Origin: Acidimicrobiaceae bacterium RAAP-2
GTDB lineage: Bacteria; Actinomycetota; Acidimicrobiia; Acidimicrobiales; RAAP-2
Direction: 5' to 3'
Length of the DNA: 63,476 nt
Assembly (NCBI GenBank): GCA_001443545.1
Contig: LMAD01000009.1
Coordinates: 1-63,476 of the forward strand
Made by a program: the position numbers and the translations under genes. The notes beneath the pieces are model-generated. The model was given only the letters and a program-made list of their open reading frames with translations. It ran no database searches and had not been told where the DNA came from. This document shows, piece by piece, positions 8,230 to 17,366 of the stretch (its first letter is position 1; the number at the start of each line of letters is the position of its first letter).

Positions 8230-9136
8230 GCGCCGCTCCAATGATCTCGTCGAGTGAAGTGACCCCGTGCGCCGACATCCATGCGACGATCTCGCCCTGA
8301 ATCTGCCACGGCGCGCGCGGATTGGCGAAGATCGCGGTGCCAACGGCAACCGCATTGGCTCCCGCCATCATCATGGCGACGGCGTCCGCACCTGATCGAA
8401 CGCCTCCGACTCCCACAATGGGGACGGTCGGGAGCGCGTGTCGACAGTCGTAGATCGCCCGCAGGGAAACCGGAAGGATTCCTGGGCCACTCACGCCGCC
8501 ACCAATCCCGCCAAGAACCGGTCGACGTGTCTCGAGGTCGATGGCCAGACCGAGCACGGTGTTGACCAGCACCAGTGCTTGGGCCCCCGCGTCGACCGCC
8601 GCCGCCGCGATTCGTACGAGGTCGGGCGTGTTCGGGCTCAGCTTGACCCAGACGGGTCGACCGGGACGAACGGTCGCGCGCACGATGGCGGTCGTGGCCT
8701 CGATCGAGTGTGCGAACATCGTGGCTCGATCCTCGAGGTTCGGACAACTGGCGTTCACCTCGATCGCCACGGCCGCGGAGTCGGCGAGCGCGTCGGCCGC
8801 GTCGGCGAACTCCTGGACGTTCCGCCCCCAGATCGAGGCAACGACCGTGACCCCGCGGGCGACCAGCGCCGGTTCGTAGTCGCACCGCCACGCCGCGACG
8901 CCGGGGCCCGCTAAACCAACGGAATTGACGAGGTGTTCGCCGACTGCGGTGACCCTCGGCGCGGGGTTACCCGACCACTCGAAGGTGGCCAGGGACTTGG
9001 TCACGAAGGCACCGAGCTGCGTGAGATCGCCGTAGCCGGCGAGTTCAGTTCCGAAGCCCGCCGTGCCGGCGGCGGTGAGAATCGGCGATCGCAGCGACAC
9101 CGTCCCGACGCTGCACGTGAGGTCGACTGCACTCAC
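8222..9136 (-). CDS. pyrD: Dihydroorotate dehydrogenase, class 1 (catalytic cysteine)
   Basis: FMN enzyme oxidising dihydroorotate to orotate. The catalytic loop reads NASCPN with Cys131; class 2 membrane enzymes have Ser here, so this is class 1. The C-terminal FMN phosphate site GVGGVRSGADAV is present. The frame is open to 9256, but GTG at 9136 overlaps the carB stop (GTGA) and has AGGAG 8 bases upstream, giving 304 residues. Class 1B needs the Fe-S partner PyrK, and no pyrK is present between carB and pyrD or elsewhere in the window, so the electron acceptor is open (see findings). Confidence 0.94.
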   Translation of the reverse strand: MSAVDLTCSVGTVSLRSPILTAAGTAGFGTELAGYGDLTQLGAFVTKSLATFEWSGNPAPRVTAVGEHLVNSVGLAGPGVAAWRCDYEPALVARGVTVVASIWGRNVQEFADAADALADSAAVAIEVNASCPNLEDRATMFAHSIEATTAIVRATVRPGRPVWVKLSPNTPDLVRIAAAAVDAGAQALVLVNTVLGLAIDLETRRPVLGGIGGGVSGPGILPVSLRAIYDCRHALPTVPIVGVGGVRSGADAVAMMMAGANAVAVGTAIFANPRAPWQIQGEIVAWMSAHGVTSLDEIIGAAHG

Positions 9137-12100
9137 CGGTGTAACTCCTGGAGCGAGCGAACGCGCCAGCCGTGCTCGCGGGTATCGGCGATGCCTCGCG
9201 CCGCGGCGAGTCCCGCGCTCAATGTCGTAAGACACGGCACCCCGTGCGTGATGCACGCGTGACGGATCTGCGCACCGTCAGCCTTGGCGTCGCCGCCCGA
9301 TGGCGTATTGACCACGAGTTGCACCGAGCCGTCAGCGATCATCGAGACGGCGTCGGCGCCCAGGTCGGCCTGACCGACCTTGCCGACCAACGTGGTGACC
9401 GTCAGCCCGTTGGAACGCAGGTACCCCGCGGTGCCGACGGTCGCCGCCAGGGTGAAACCCAGATCGAGCAACTGTCGCGCCAGTGATAGACCCGCGACCT
9501 TGTCGCGATCGGCGAGCGAGAGGAAGACCTGGCCCGCGTCGGGCAGTCCCGTGCCCGCGGCGAGCTGTGACTTCGCGAAAGCGATGCCAAAGCTCTCGCC
9601 GATGCCCATCACTTCTCCGGTGGAACGCATCTCTGGACCGAGAATCGTGTCGACGTCGGGGAATCGGTTGAACGGCAGTACCGCCTCCTTGACGCTGACG
9701 TACGACGGATTGGGGGTCTCGGCGGGCACGACGCCGATCGCGCGCAGCGCCTCTAACGTCTGACCCAGCATCACTCGAACCGCGACCTGCGCCAGCGGTA
9801 CCCCCGTGGCCTTGGCCACGAACGGGACCGTCCGGCTGGCGCGAGGATTCGCCTCGAGCACGAAGACCTCCTCGTTCTTGACCGCGTACTGAACGTTGAC
9901 CAACCCGACGACGCCGAGCGCATCGGCGATACGGGTGGTGGCATCGTGCAGCGCGGCAATCACCGCGCTCGAAAGGGTTTGGGGCGGCAACGCACAGGCC
10001 GAGTCGCCAGAGTGGACGCCCGCCTCCTCGACGTGCTCCATGACGCCCGCCACGAAGGTCTCGCCCGCGACGTCGCGGATCGCATCGACGTCGACCTCGA
10101 TGGCGTCTTCGAGAAAACTGTCGAGCAGAATCGGCCTCGTCGCGCTGACGCCGCCCTCGCGCGCAAGTGCCCCGTGAGCGCCGGTGAGATTGCCCATCAC
10201 GCGGCGCAGCGCGTCTTCGTTGTACACGATCTCCATGGCCCGTCCGCCCAGCACGTAGCTCGGTCGCACGAGCACCGGGTACCCGATCCGCCGGGCGACC
10301 TCGAGCGCCTCGTCCAAGGTGATGGCGACGTCACCCGGAGGCTGGCGCAGTCCGATGCCGTCGCAGATTGCCGACCAGCGTTCGCGGTCCTCCGCAGCGT
10401 CGATTGAGCTAACCGGTGTACCGAGAACGAGCGACGGATCGATCGTGTGGGCGAGTTTGAGCGGCGTCTGACCGCCCAGTGACACGATGACTCCCGCCAC
10501 GCGCGCTCCGTCGACGCACGACGCCTGTTCGGCCTCGATGACCTCGGCCACGTCTTCGGGCGTCAGCGGCTCGAAGTACAGGCGGTCCGAGGTCGAATAG
10601 TCGGTCGACACCGTTTCCGGGTTGCAGTTCACCATCACCGACTCGTAGCCCATCTCGCGAAGGACGTACGAGGCGTGCACGCAGCAGTAGTCGAATTCGA
10701 TGCCTTGGCCGATCCGGTTGGGCCCCGACCCCAGGATGATCACTCGATCCCGGTCCGACGGACGAACCTCGGATTCGTCCTCCGTCGTCCCGTAGTGGTA
10801 GGGCGTCGCCGCGTCGAATTCGGCGGCGCAGGTGTCGACGGTCTTGAAGGTGACCGGAGCGAGTTCGCGACGAGCGGCACGCACGATATCCAGGTCCGCT
10901 CCGCTTATCGCGGCCACTTGGGTGTCGGTGAAGCCCCACTGACGGTACCGGCGCCACATCCTCGCATCGAACCGGGTGACGTCAGCGCTTCGAAGTTCGC
11001 GCTCGCGCAGGACGATTTCGGACATCTGATCGATGAACCACGGATCGATGCCGGTGCGCGCCGAGATCGCCGCGACGGAGGCACCACGCCAGAGCGTCTC
11101 GTGCAGTGCGTAGAGCCGCTCGGGCGTCGCGACCACGCACCGATGCCACAATGTCTCATCGTCCAACTCGGCGAACTCACGATTGGGTCCAGCGGCGAAT
11201 CCCGGGCGTCCCTGCTCCAGCGACCGGATTGCCTTCTGCAACGATTCGGGGAAGTTGCGCCCGATGGCCATGACTTCGCCCACGGACTGCATGCGGGTGC
11301 CGAGCACCGACGACGCGCCCGGGAGCTTCTCGAAGGCCCACCGCGGGATCTTCGTGACCACGTAGTCGATGGCGGGTTCGAAGCTCGCCGGGGTCGATTT
11401 CGTGATGTCGTTGACGATCTCATTGAGCGCGTAGCCCACCGCGAGCCGCGCGGCGATCTTCGCGATCGGGAAGCCGGTCGCCTTGGACGCCAAGGCACTC
11501 GACCGGCTGACCCGTGGATTCATCTCGATCACCAGACGCTCGCCAGTCGCGGGGTTCACGGCGAATTGGACGTTCGAACCGCCGGTCTCGACTCCGACGC
11601 GACGCAACACCGCGAACGCGTCGTCGCGCATGGCCTGATATTCAACGTCCGAGAGCGTCTGCGCTGGCGCCACGGTGACTGAATCGCCCGTGTGAACGCC
11701 CATCGGATCCACGTTCTCGATGGAGCACACGACGACGCAGTTGTCGTGGAGATCTCGCATCACCTCTAGTTCGTACTCTTTCCACCCGGCGATGGAGCGT
11801 TCAACCAGGATCTCGCCCACGGGGGAGGCCGCGATTCCCTCGACCGCGAGTCGTCGGAAGTCTTCGGCGTTGTGTGCGATGCCCGTACCGGCGCCGCCGA
11901 GGATGTAGCTCGGCCGCACGATGATCGGCCAGCCGATCTGTTGAGCGATTTCCACCGCTTCGTCAACGTTGTGCGCGAAGCCGGACTCGGGAACGCCCAG
12001 ACCGATATCGGCCATCGCCGCCTTGAACAACTCGCGATTCTCCGCGGTCTCGATGGCCTCGGGACGTGCCCCAATGACTTCGACTCCGAACCGCTCCGTC

Positions 12101-12420
12101 ACGCCGGCGTGTACGAGGGCCATCGTAAGGTTGAGGGCCGTCTGACCGCCAAGGGTCGGCAGCAGAGCGTCGGGGCGCTCGCGCTCGATGATGTCGGTGA
12201 GCACCCTCACGTCGAGGGGCTCGACGTAGGTCACGTCTGCGGTGCTGGGGTCGGTCATGATGGTCGCTGGATTCGAATTGACCAGGACCACGCGGTATCC
12301 CTCCTCGCGCAGGACCTGGCAGGCCTGGGTGCCCGAATAGTCGAACTCACAGGCCTGACCGATGACGATGGGTCCCGAACCAATCACCAAGATCGAGTGG
12401 ATGTCATTGCGTCTCGGCAT
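9133..12420 (-). CDS. carB: Carbamoyl-phosphate synthase large subunit
   Basis: Makes carbamoyl phosphate from bicarbonate, two ATP and ammonia delivered from CarA. The 1095 residues are full length. Two homologous ATP-grasp halves are visible, each starting with a glycine-rich loop (ILVIGSGPIVIGQACEFDYS near residue 10 and ILGSGPNRIGQGIEFDYC near 570), followed by a C-terminal MGS-like allosteric domain. Its ATG shares a base with the carA TGA (TGATG), and its stop overlaps the pyrD GTG. Confidence 0.98.
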   Translation of the reverse strand: MPRRNDIHSILVIGSGPIVIGQACEFDYSGTQACQVLREEGYRVVLVNSNPATIMTDPSTADVTYVEPLDVRVLTDIIERERPDALLPTLGGQTALNLTMALVHAGVTERFGVEVIGARPEAIETAENRELFKAAMADIGLGVPESGFAHNVDEAVEIAQQIGWPIIVRPSYILGGAGTGIAHNAEDFRRLAVEGIAASPVGEILVERSIAGWKEYELEVMRDLHDNCVVVCSIENVDPMGVHTGDSVTVAPAQTLSDVEYQAMRDDAFAVLRRVGVETGGSNVQFAVNPATGERLVIEMNPRVSRSSALASKATGFPIAKIAARLAVGYALNEIVNDITKSTPASFEPAIDYVVTKIPRWAFEKLPGASSVLGTRMQSVGEVMAIGRNFPESLQKAIRSLEQGRPGFAAGPNREFAELDDETLWHRCVVATPERLYALHETLWRGASVAAISARTGIDPWFIDQMSEIVLRERELRSADVTRFDARMWRRYRQWGFTDTQVAAISGADLDIVRAARRELAPVTFKTVDTCAAEFDAATPYHYGTTEDESEVRPSDRDRVIILGSGPNRIGQGIEFDYCCVHASYVLREMGYESVMVNCNPETVSTDYSTSDRLYFEPLTPEDVAEVIEAEQASCVDGARVAGVIVSLGGQTPLKLAHTIDPSLVLGTPVSSIDAAEDRERWSAICDGIGLRQPPGDVAITLDEALEVARRIGYPVLVRPSYVLGGRAMEIVYNEDALRRVMGNLTGAHGALAREGGVSATRPILLDSFLEDAIEVDVDAIRDVAGETFVAGVMEHVEEAGVHSGDSACALPPQTLSSAVIAALHDATTRIADALGVVGLVNVQYAVKNEEVFVLEANPRASRTVPFVAKATGVPLAQVAVRVMLGQTLEALRAIGVVPAETPNPSYVSVKEAVLPFNRFPDVDTILGPEMRSTGEVMGIGESFGIAFAKSQLAAGTGLPDAGQVFLSLADRDKVAGLSLARQLLDLGFTLAATVGTAGYLRSNGLTVTTLVGKVGQADLGADAVSMIADGSVQLVVNTPSGGDAKADGAQIRHACITHGVPCLTTLSAGLAAARGIADTREHGWRVRSLQELHR

Positions 12421-13508
12421 CAGTCGCTCCTCACGGACTGACCACTCAGCAGTGACTCAAAACGTTCGAATAGGTAACGGGCGTCGTGCGGTCCTGGTCC
12501 GGCTTCGGGGTGGTACTGCACCGAGAAGCATCGCTCCTTCTCGGCGACCATCCCTTCGACGACACCGTCGTTCAGGTTTCGGTGGCTCACCACCGCGGAC
12601 AGCGAGTCCGCGTCGACGGCGTAGTTGTGATTCTGGGCGGTCACTTCGATGCGCCCGGTGGACAAGTCCTGCACGGGGTGGTTACTGCCATGGTGACCGA
12701 ATGGCAACTTGAAGGTCGAGCCACCGAGGGCCGTCGCCAGCAACTGGTGCCCGAGACAGATGCCGAAGATGGGCACGTCGCCGACGAGCCGCTCGACCTC
12801 GCGAACGTAGTGACCGAGTGCCGCTGGGTCGCCGGGGCCGTTGGATAGAAAGACGCCGTCGGGGGCCATCGCCCGCACCTCGTCGGCCGTCGTCGCAGCG
12901 GGAACGACGGTGACCCGGAAACGCTGCGCGAGCTGTTCGACCATGGTCGACTTGATTCCGTAGTCGAACGCGACGACGTGACGAACTCCCGAACCGCGCT
13001 CGTACACCGACGGCGTCGACACCATCGACACGAAGTCCATTCCGTCGGTTCCGCGCGCGAGCATCGCGGCGTCGGCGACCGCACGACCATCGGCGTGTCC
13101 GAATGCGCCGGGCAGAGCTCCGTGGGCGCGCAGGTGACGGGTGAGTCGTCGCGTATCGACACCGACAATCGCCGGGACCCGGTGCGCGATCAAGAATGGC
13201 TCCAGGGCCCCTTGCGCGCGCCAACTCGATGGTTGATCCGACAGATCGCGAACCACGACCCCCTTGCACCACGGCCGCACCGCCTCGTCGTCCAGTGCGG
13301 TCACGCCGTAGTTTCCGATGTGCGGGTAGGTGAACGAGATGATCTGGCCGGCGTAGCTGGGATCGGTGATGACTTCCTGGTAGCCACTGAGCGCGGTGTT
13401 GAACACGAACTCGCCGGTGGTGACGCCCTCGTCGGGTAGGTAGCCGGCGGCGTAACCCTCGAACGTCGCCCCGTCGGCGAGCACGAGTACGGACGGTTGA
13501 CGGCTCAC
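12420..13508 (-). CDS. carA: Carbamoyl-phosphate synthase small (glutaminase) subunit
   Basis: Class I glutamine amidotransferase that feeds ammonia to CarB. The nucleophile is Cys251 in GICLGHQL, with the His-Glu pair in YHPEA near the C terminus. The N-terminal domain shows GEFVFNTALSGYQE and SYAGQIISFTYPHIGNYG. The open frame runs to 14021, but the extra 171 residues lie over pyrC in another frame. GTG at 13508 overlaps the pyrC TGA (GTGA) and gives 362 residues, the family size. Confidence 0.97.
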   Translation of the reverse strand: MSRQPSVLVLADGATFEGYAAGYLPDEGVTTGEFVFNTALSGYQEVITDPSYAGQIISFTYPHIGNYGVTALDDEAVRPWCKGVVVRDLSDQPSSWRAQGALEPFLIAHRVPAIVGVDTRRLTRHLRAHGALPGAFGHADGRAVADAAMLARGTDGMDFVSMVSTPSVYERGSGVRHVVAFDYGIKSTMVEQLAQRFRVTVVPAATTADEVRAMAPDGVFLSNGPGDPAALGHYVREVERLVGDVPIFGICLGHQLLATALGGSTFKLPFGHHGSNHPVQDLSTGRIEVTAQNHNYAVDADSLSAVVSHRNLNDGVVEGMVAEKERCFSVQYHPEAGPGPHDARYLFERFESLLSGQSVRSD

Positions 13509-14818
13509 GCCAGAACCCCCTCGTCGACGACGACCGCACCCCGTACGACGGTGAATCGCACCCGTCCCATGAGATTCCGACCGTGGTACGGGGTATTGGA
13601 GGCGAGGCTTTGCAGCGTCTCGCGACTGGCCACCCAGGCACCGTTCGGATCGAACACCACGAGGTTGGCGTCCTCGCCGACCGCCACGGCTCCGCCGTGA
13701 CCACTGTGGCGAATCCGATCGTCGCTGGGACGTAGCCCCGCGATGCGGGCCGGATTCCGACTCATCAGGGCGAAGAACCGAACGGGGTCGGCGCTCGACC
13801 CGCCGAGCGCTTCGTAGGTCAACGACGCCGCGTGTTCGAGACCGAGCATCCCCGCGGGAGCTTCGTCGAAGGGTAGATCCTTGAGCTCCGCGGCGTGCGG
13901 CGCGTGATCGGTCGCGACGGCGTCGGCCAATCCATTGGTCAGTGACGCGCGCACCGCCGCCACGTCCTCGGGCGAGCGCAGTGGCGGATTGACCTTGAAG
14001 TGCGCGTCGTAGGTCGAACAAGCCGACTCGTCGAGGCTGAAGTGATGGGGCGTGACTTCGACCGTGACCGGCAGCCCCTCATCCCTCGCTGCGCCCACCA
14101 TCGCCAAGGACCTCGCCGTCGAAAGGTGTAAGAAGTGCAGTGGTGCGCCGGTCAGGCGAACCAGTTGGATATCTCGGGCGACCATGACCTCCTCGGCTGC
14201 CGCCGGACGCCCGATGAGCCCTAGACGACTGCTCAGCGAACCTTCGTTCATCGAGCCGTCGGCGGCGAGATTCTCGTCCTCGCAATGCTGGGCGAGTCGG
14301 ACGCCGAGCGGTCGCGCGTAACTCAGCGCCCGTCGCATCACCGCCGCGTTTTGGACACCGGTTCCGTCGTCGGTGAACAGGCGGACCCCGAGTTGCGCGA
14401 GTTCGGCCATCGGCGCGAGCCGCTCGCCGTGGCGGCCCTGGGTGATCGCACCCGCAACGGCGACGTCGACCACGGCTCGAGACCCCTGGTCCAAGACGTA
14501 GGTGGCCAACGCGACGTTGTCTATCGCGGGTTCGGTGTTCGGCATGGCCACGATGGCGCTGAACCCACCGACGGCGGCGGCCAACGCCCCGCTCGCGATG
14601 GTCTCGGCCGACTCACGACCCGGCTCGCGAAGGTGCGTGTGCAGGTCCACGAAACCGGGACCGACCCAGCAACCGGTGACGTCAACATCCCGGGCGCCTA
14701 CGGGCGCATCGACGTTCACCCCGACCGCGGCGATCAGGCCATCGACGATCAAGACGTCGGCGACCGACACCGCATCGGATCCGACCACCACTCCATTACG
14801 CAGCACGACCGATTCCAT
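13505..14818 (-). CDS. pyrC: Dihydroorotase, class I
   Basis: Zinc amidohydrolase that cyclises carbamoyl aspartate to dihydroorotate. The metal-binding DLHTHLREPG (His60, His62) sits in the expected place, followed by MPNTEPAIDN substrate-binding and ATDHAPH near residue 300. At 437 residues it is the long class I type that pairs with aspartate transcarbamoylase in many actinobacteria. The ATG at 14818 overlaps the pyrB stop (TGATG). Confidence 0.96.
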   Translation of the reverse strand: MESVVLRNGVVVGSDAVSVADVLIVDGLIAAVGVNVDAPVGARDVDVTGCWVGPGFVDLHTHLREPGRESAETIASGALAAAVGGFSAIVAMPNTEPAIDNVALATYVLDQGSRAVVDVAVAGAITQGRHGERLAPMAELAQLGVRLFTDDGTGVQNAAVMRRALSYARPLGVRLAQHCEDENLAADGSMNEGSLSSRLGLIGRPAAAEEVMVARDIQLVRLTGAPLHFLHLSTARSLAMVGAARDEGLPVTVEVTPHHFSLDESACSTYDAHFKVNPPLRSPEDVAAVRASLTNGLADAVATDHAPHAAELKDLPFDEAPAGMLGLEHAASLTYEALGGSSADPVRFFALMSRNPARIAGLRPSDDRIRHSGHGGAVAVGEDANLVVFDPNGAWVASRETLQSLASNTPYHGRNLMGRVRFTVVRGAVVVDEGVLA

Positions 14819-15801
14819 CAGGCCACCTCTCGTATCGTCCCGGCGACGGTCAGATACAACACCGCCATGCGAATGGGCACGCCGTTGCTGACCTGACGTT
14901 CGATAATCGCCGCGGGCAGGTCCGCGACCGCTGAATCGAGTTCGACGCCTCGATTTATCGGTCCGGGGTGCATGAGCAGGGTCTCCGGCCGTAACCGCCT
15001 CGCCCGAGCCACGGTGAGGCCAAAGGTTGTCGTGTACTCACTGAGGCTCGGCACGAACGATCCGGTGCCGCGCTCGTTCTGGAGCCGCAGCAACCCGATG
15101 ACGTCAGCCCATTCCAGGGCCTCGTCAAAGTCGCCGACGACTTCGACCGGCCACGTATCGATGTCGATCGGTAGCAGCGTCCCTGGCGCGGCCACGCGAA
15201 CGTGAGCCCCCAGGGTGACGTACGCGTCGACGTCGCTTCGCGCGACGCGGCTGTGCACGATGTCACCGACGATCAGGACGCGCAGCCCGTCGAAGAGCGC
15301 TGCACCGGTCTCCACCGCCGAGACGCCGCGACGTTCGGCTAGCACTTGACGGATGGTGAACGCGTCCAAGAGCCCTTGCGTGGGGTGCTGATGAAGCCCG
15401 TCCCCCGCGTTGATGACTCGAACGTGCGGCACGAAGCGACTGACCTGTTCAGCGGCGCCGCTCGATCGGTGACGCAGCACGACGGCGTCCAGACCGAGCG
15501 CGTCGATGGTGGCGATCGTGTCGCGCAACGATTCACCCTTCTTGACGCTGCTCGAGGCCACCGCCAACGAGAGCACGTCGGCGCTCAACCGTTTTGCCGC
15601 CGTCTCGAAACTCAGTCGCGTTCGAGTCGACTCTTCGAAGAAGAGTGACGCGACCACGCGGCCCTTCAGCGCCGGAACCTTCTTGACCGTTCGTTGGTGA
15701 ACCTCGACGAAGGACTCCGCCGTGTCGAGGACCTCGACGAGCGCCTCACGACTGACGCCGTGCAGCGACAGCAGGCTACGACCACGGATACTCTCGATCA
15801 C
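14818..15801 (-). CDS. pyrB: Aspartate carbamoyltransferase catalytic subunit
   Basis: Joins carbamoyl phosphate and aspartate. The carbamoyl-phosphate loop STRTR is at residues 58-62, and HPGPINRGVE near residue 265 and LLRLQNER belong to the aspartate domain. The frame extends to 15963, but GTG at 15801 overlaps the pyrR stop (GTGA), giving 327 residues. No regulatory pyrI is present, consistent with control through PyrR. Confidence 0.96.
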   Translation of the reverse strand: MIESIRGRSLLSLHGVSREALVEVLDTAESFVEVHQRTVKKVPALKGRVVASLFFEESTRTRLSFETAAKRLSADVLSLAVASSSVKKGESLRDTIATIDALGLDAVVLRHRSSGAAEQVSRFVPHVRVINAGDGLHQHPTQGLLDAFTIRQVLAERRGVSAVETGAALFDGLRVLIVGDIVHSRVARSDVDAYVTLGAHVRVAAPGTLLPIDIDTWPVEVVGDFDEALEWADVIGLLRLQNERGTGSFVPSLSEYTTTFGLTVARARRLRPETLLMHPGPINRGVELDSAVADLPAAIIERQVSNGVPIRMAVLYLTVAGTIREVA

Positions 15802-16364
15802 GACTGGACCTCCTCGCCGATCCACACACCGTCGATGGTCGCGACGATTGCCTCGTGTTGGGCCGTCGGGAGGTTCTTGCCCACGAAATCTGCGCGAATG
15901 GGCAACTCGCGATGTCCCCGGTCTACCAACACCGCCAATTGGATCGCGTGCGGTCGTCCCCATTCGGCTAAGGCATTCAGCGCGGCGCGAATCGTCCGAC
16001 CGGTGTAGAGCACGTCGTCGACAAGCAAGACGGTCCGGTCCGTCAAATCCACGGGAATCAGCGTGTCCGTTGCGCCCAGCAGTGGGCGGCGATCGTGGTC
16101 GTCTCGGAAGTAGGCGACGTCGAGATGGCCCACGTGGACGACTAGCGCGCCAATGGAGACGATGTCGTGGGCGAGTCGCTCCGCCAGAGAAACCCCACCG
16201 GTCTGTAAGCCGAGCACCACGAGTTCGGGTTGGTCGGCGTTTCGCTCGACGACCTCGTGCGCCATACGTCGGAGCGATCGATCGACATCCTCGCGTGACA
16301 GCAACTGCGAACGCGGCGTGAACTGATTGGTGGGCACGTGTTCCGCGCCAGGTTGATTCGTCAC
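15798..16364 (-). CDS. pyrR: PyrR bifunctional regulator / uracil phosphoribosyltransferase
   Basis: RNA-binding regulator of the pyr operon with a phosphoribosyltransferase fold. The PRPP-binding motif VLLVDDVLYTGRT is at 112-124, and the flexible loop near residue 87 (FRDDH) is typical. At 188 residues it is slightly long at the N terminus. The start is GTG at 16364 with a strong GGGAGG four bases upstream. A sequence matching the PyrR-binding RNA consensus lies 19 bases before the start, so PyrR probably represses translation of its own leader when bound to UMP. Confidence 0.96.
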   Translation of the reverse strand: MTNQPGAEHVPTNQFTPRSQLLSREDVDRSLRRMAHEVVERNADQPELVVLGLQTGGVSLAERLAHDIVSIGALVVHVGHLDVAYFRDDHDRRPLLGATDTLIPVDLTDRTVLLVDDVLYTGRTIRAALNALAEWGRPHAIQLAVLVDRGHRELPIRADFVGKNLPTAQHEAIVATIDGVWIGEEVQS

Positions 16365-16382
16365 GCTTCCTCCCGCCGTACG

Positions 16383-16396
16383 AGCCTCACGGGACC
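16383..16396 (-). promoter_or_regulatory. PyrR-binding RNA box in the pyr leader
   Basis: The minus strand reads GGTCCCGTGAGGCT, matching the PyrR box consensus ARUCCnGnGAGGYU except that the first A is G. It ends 18 bases before the pyrR GTG, next to the GGGAGG ribosome site, so a bound PyrR could block initiation. No terminator hairpin with a U tract is present, which favours the translational repression known in Mycobacterium smegmatis over Bacillus-style attenuation. Confidence 0.7.
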
Positions 16397-16417
16397 CGCT
16401 TCACGACGACGAAGGAA

Positions 16418-16426
16418 AGATTACCA
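16418..16426 (-). promoter_or_regulatory. Candidate extended -10 promoter of the pyr operon
   Basis: The minus strand reads TGGTAATCT, an extended -10 (TGnTAnnnT). It would start transcription near 16411, giving a leader of roughly 47 bases that contains the PyrR box and the ribosome site. No -35 match. Confidence 0.4.
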
Positions 16427-16436
16427 GACCGAATGC

Positions 16437-17354
16437 TTACCCGGTGACGTCAGTGGGACTCGCCGGCGTCGAGATCGTGAGGTCGAGCGACGAGGCGCGC
16501 CCCGTTAGTCGATCGATGACGCTGCCGACCGAACCTTCGGTCTCGATCGCCCGCCGAATGACAATCGCTAGGGTTGGCAGCGCCCAGAAGTCACCGCAGA
16601 CCCAGAGGATTGCGGCGCCGATTTGCTGGTCGGCGAATGGCGACAGTGTCACCCCCGGCACGTGAGCGTAGATGGAGTACCAACTGACGGTGGTCAGAAT
16701 GCTCATCGAAATCGCCAACATCGTCATGAGTCCATTGGTGACCAGCACCGCACCGATCTTCCAGACGGGTCCCTTGGCCGGCTTCATCGGCGCCGATGGG
16801 TAGATCTGGAGCCAGAACAACGTTCCCGCGACCACGAAACTTCCGTGCATCAGCCAGACGTGCACGAACTGATTGCGCTCGGCTAGGTCGAACAGGCTCG
16901 GAACGTGCCAGGCGAACATCACCAGGTTCATTAGCGCCAACGCGAACCACGGGTTTCGCAGGAAGCGGCCGACGGCGCGAAGCCACCGCGTCGAGCGGCC
17001 GAGGAAAAGGTAGCGCCCGAGGCGGCGGCGCTCGCGAACCGGCAGGACGAAGAGCAACGGAATCCACGGAGCGCCACCGACGATCAACATCGGCACGAAG
17101 AAGGCGATGATGATGTGTTCGATCATGTGTACGAAGAAATAGCGAGAGGCCCAATAGTCCATTGGCGACACGATTGCGCTCAACAACAGCACCAGCCCCC
17201 CGTAGAAGCGATACGACCGGCGCCGGCGGCGGCGCCGGTTCCGTTCCGTCGAGTGGCCCGCCAGGCGCGTGAGGCCGACCTCGTGAGCGACCACCGTCGC
17301 GACGACGACGACGATCATCGGGTCGAACGCCCAATGGTGCGTCAGATAATTCAT
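16437..17354 (-). CDS. CtaG-like cytochrome c oxidase assembly membrane protein (copy 1)
   Basis: Polytopic membrane protein of the caa3_CtaG family, associated with copper insertion or assembly of the CuA oxidase. In 305 residues about seven membrane segments are visible, with histidines placed in or beside them (FVHMIEHIIIAFF, FAWHVPSLF, HVWLMHGSF) and the family's C-terminal ADQQIGAAILW motif. It starts at ATG 17354, 12 bases after the preceding small membrane protein, so the two probably form an operon. A second divergent copy lies at 19362-20129. Confidence 0.85.
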   Translation of the reverse strand: MNYLTHHWAFDPMIVVVVATVVAHEVGLTRLAGHSTERNRRRRRRRSYRFYGGLVLLLSAIVSPMDYWASRYFFVHMIEHIIIAFFVPMLIVGGAPWIPLLFVLPVRERRRLGRYLFLGRSTRWLRAVGRFLRNPWFALALMNLVMFAWHVPSLFDLAERNQFVHVWLMHGSFVVAGTLFWLQIYPSAPMKPAKGPVWKIGAVLVTNGLMTMLAISMSILTTVSWYSIYAHVPGVTLSPFADQQIGAAILWVCGDFWALPTLAIVIRRAIETEGSVGSVIDRLTGRASSLDLTISTPASPTDVTG

Positions 17355-17366
17355 GGTCTCACCGAA

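Noticed and set aside
10675..11682. 335-codon plus-strand frame
   Set aside because: Antisense to carB; composition is that of reversed coding sequence.
13509..14021. N-terminal extension of carA
   Set aside because: The frame is open, but it lies over pyrC and is Arg/Ser-rich; the GTGA start at 13508 explains the real protein.
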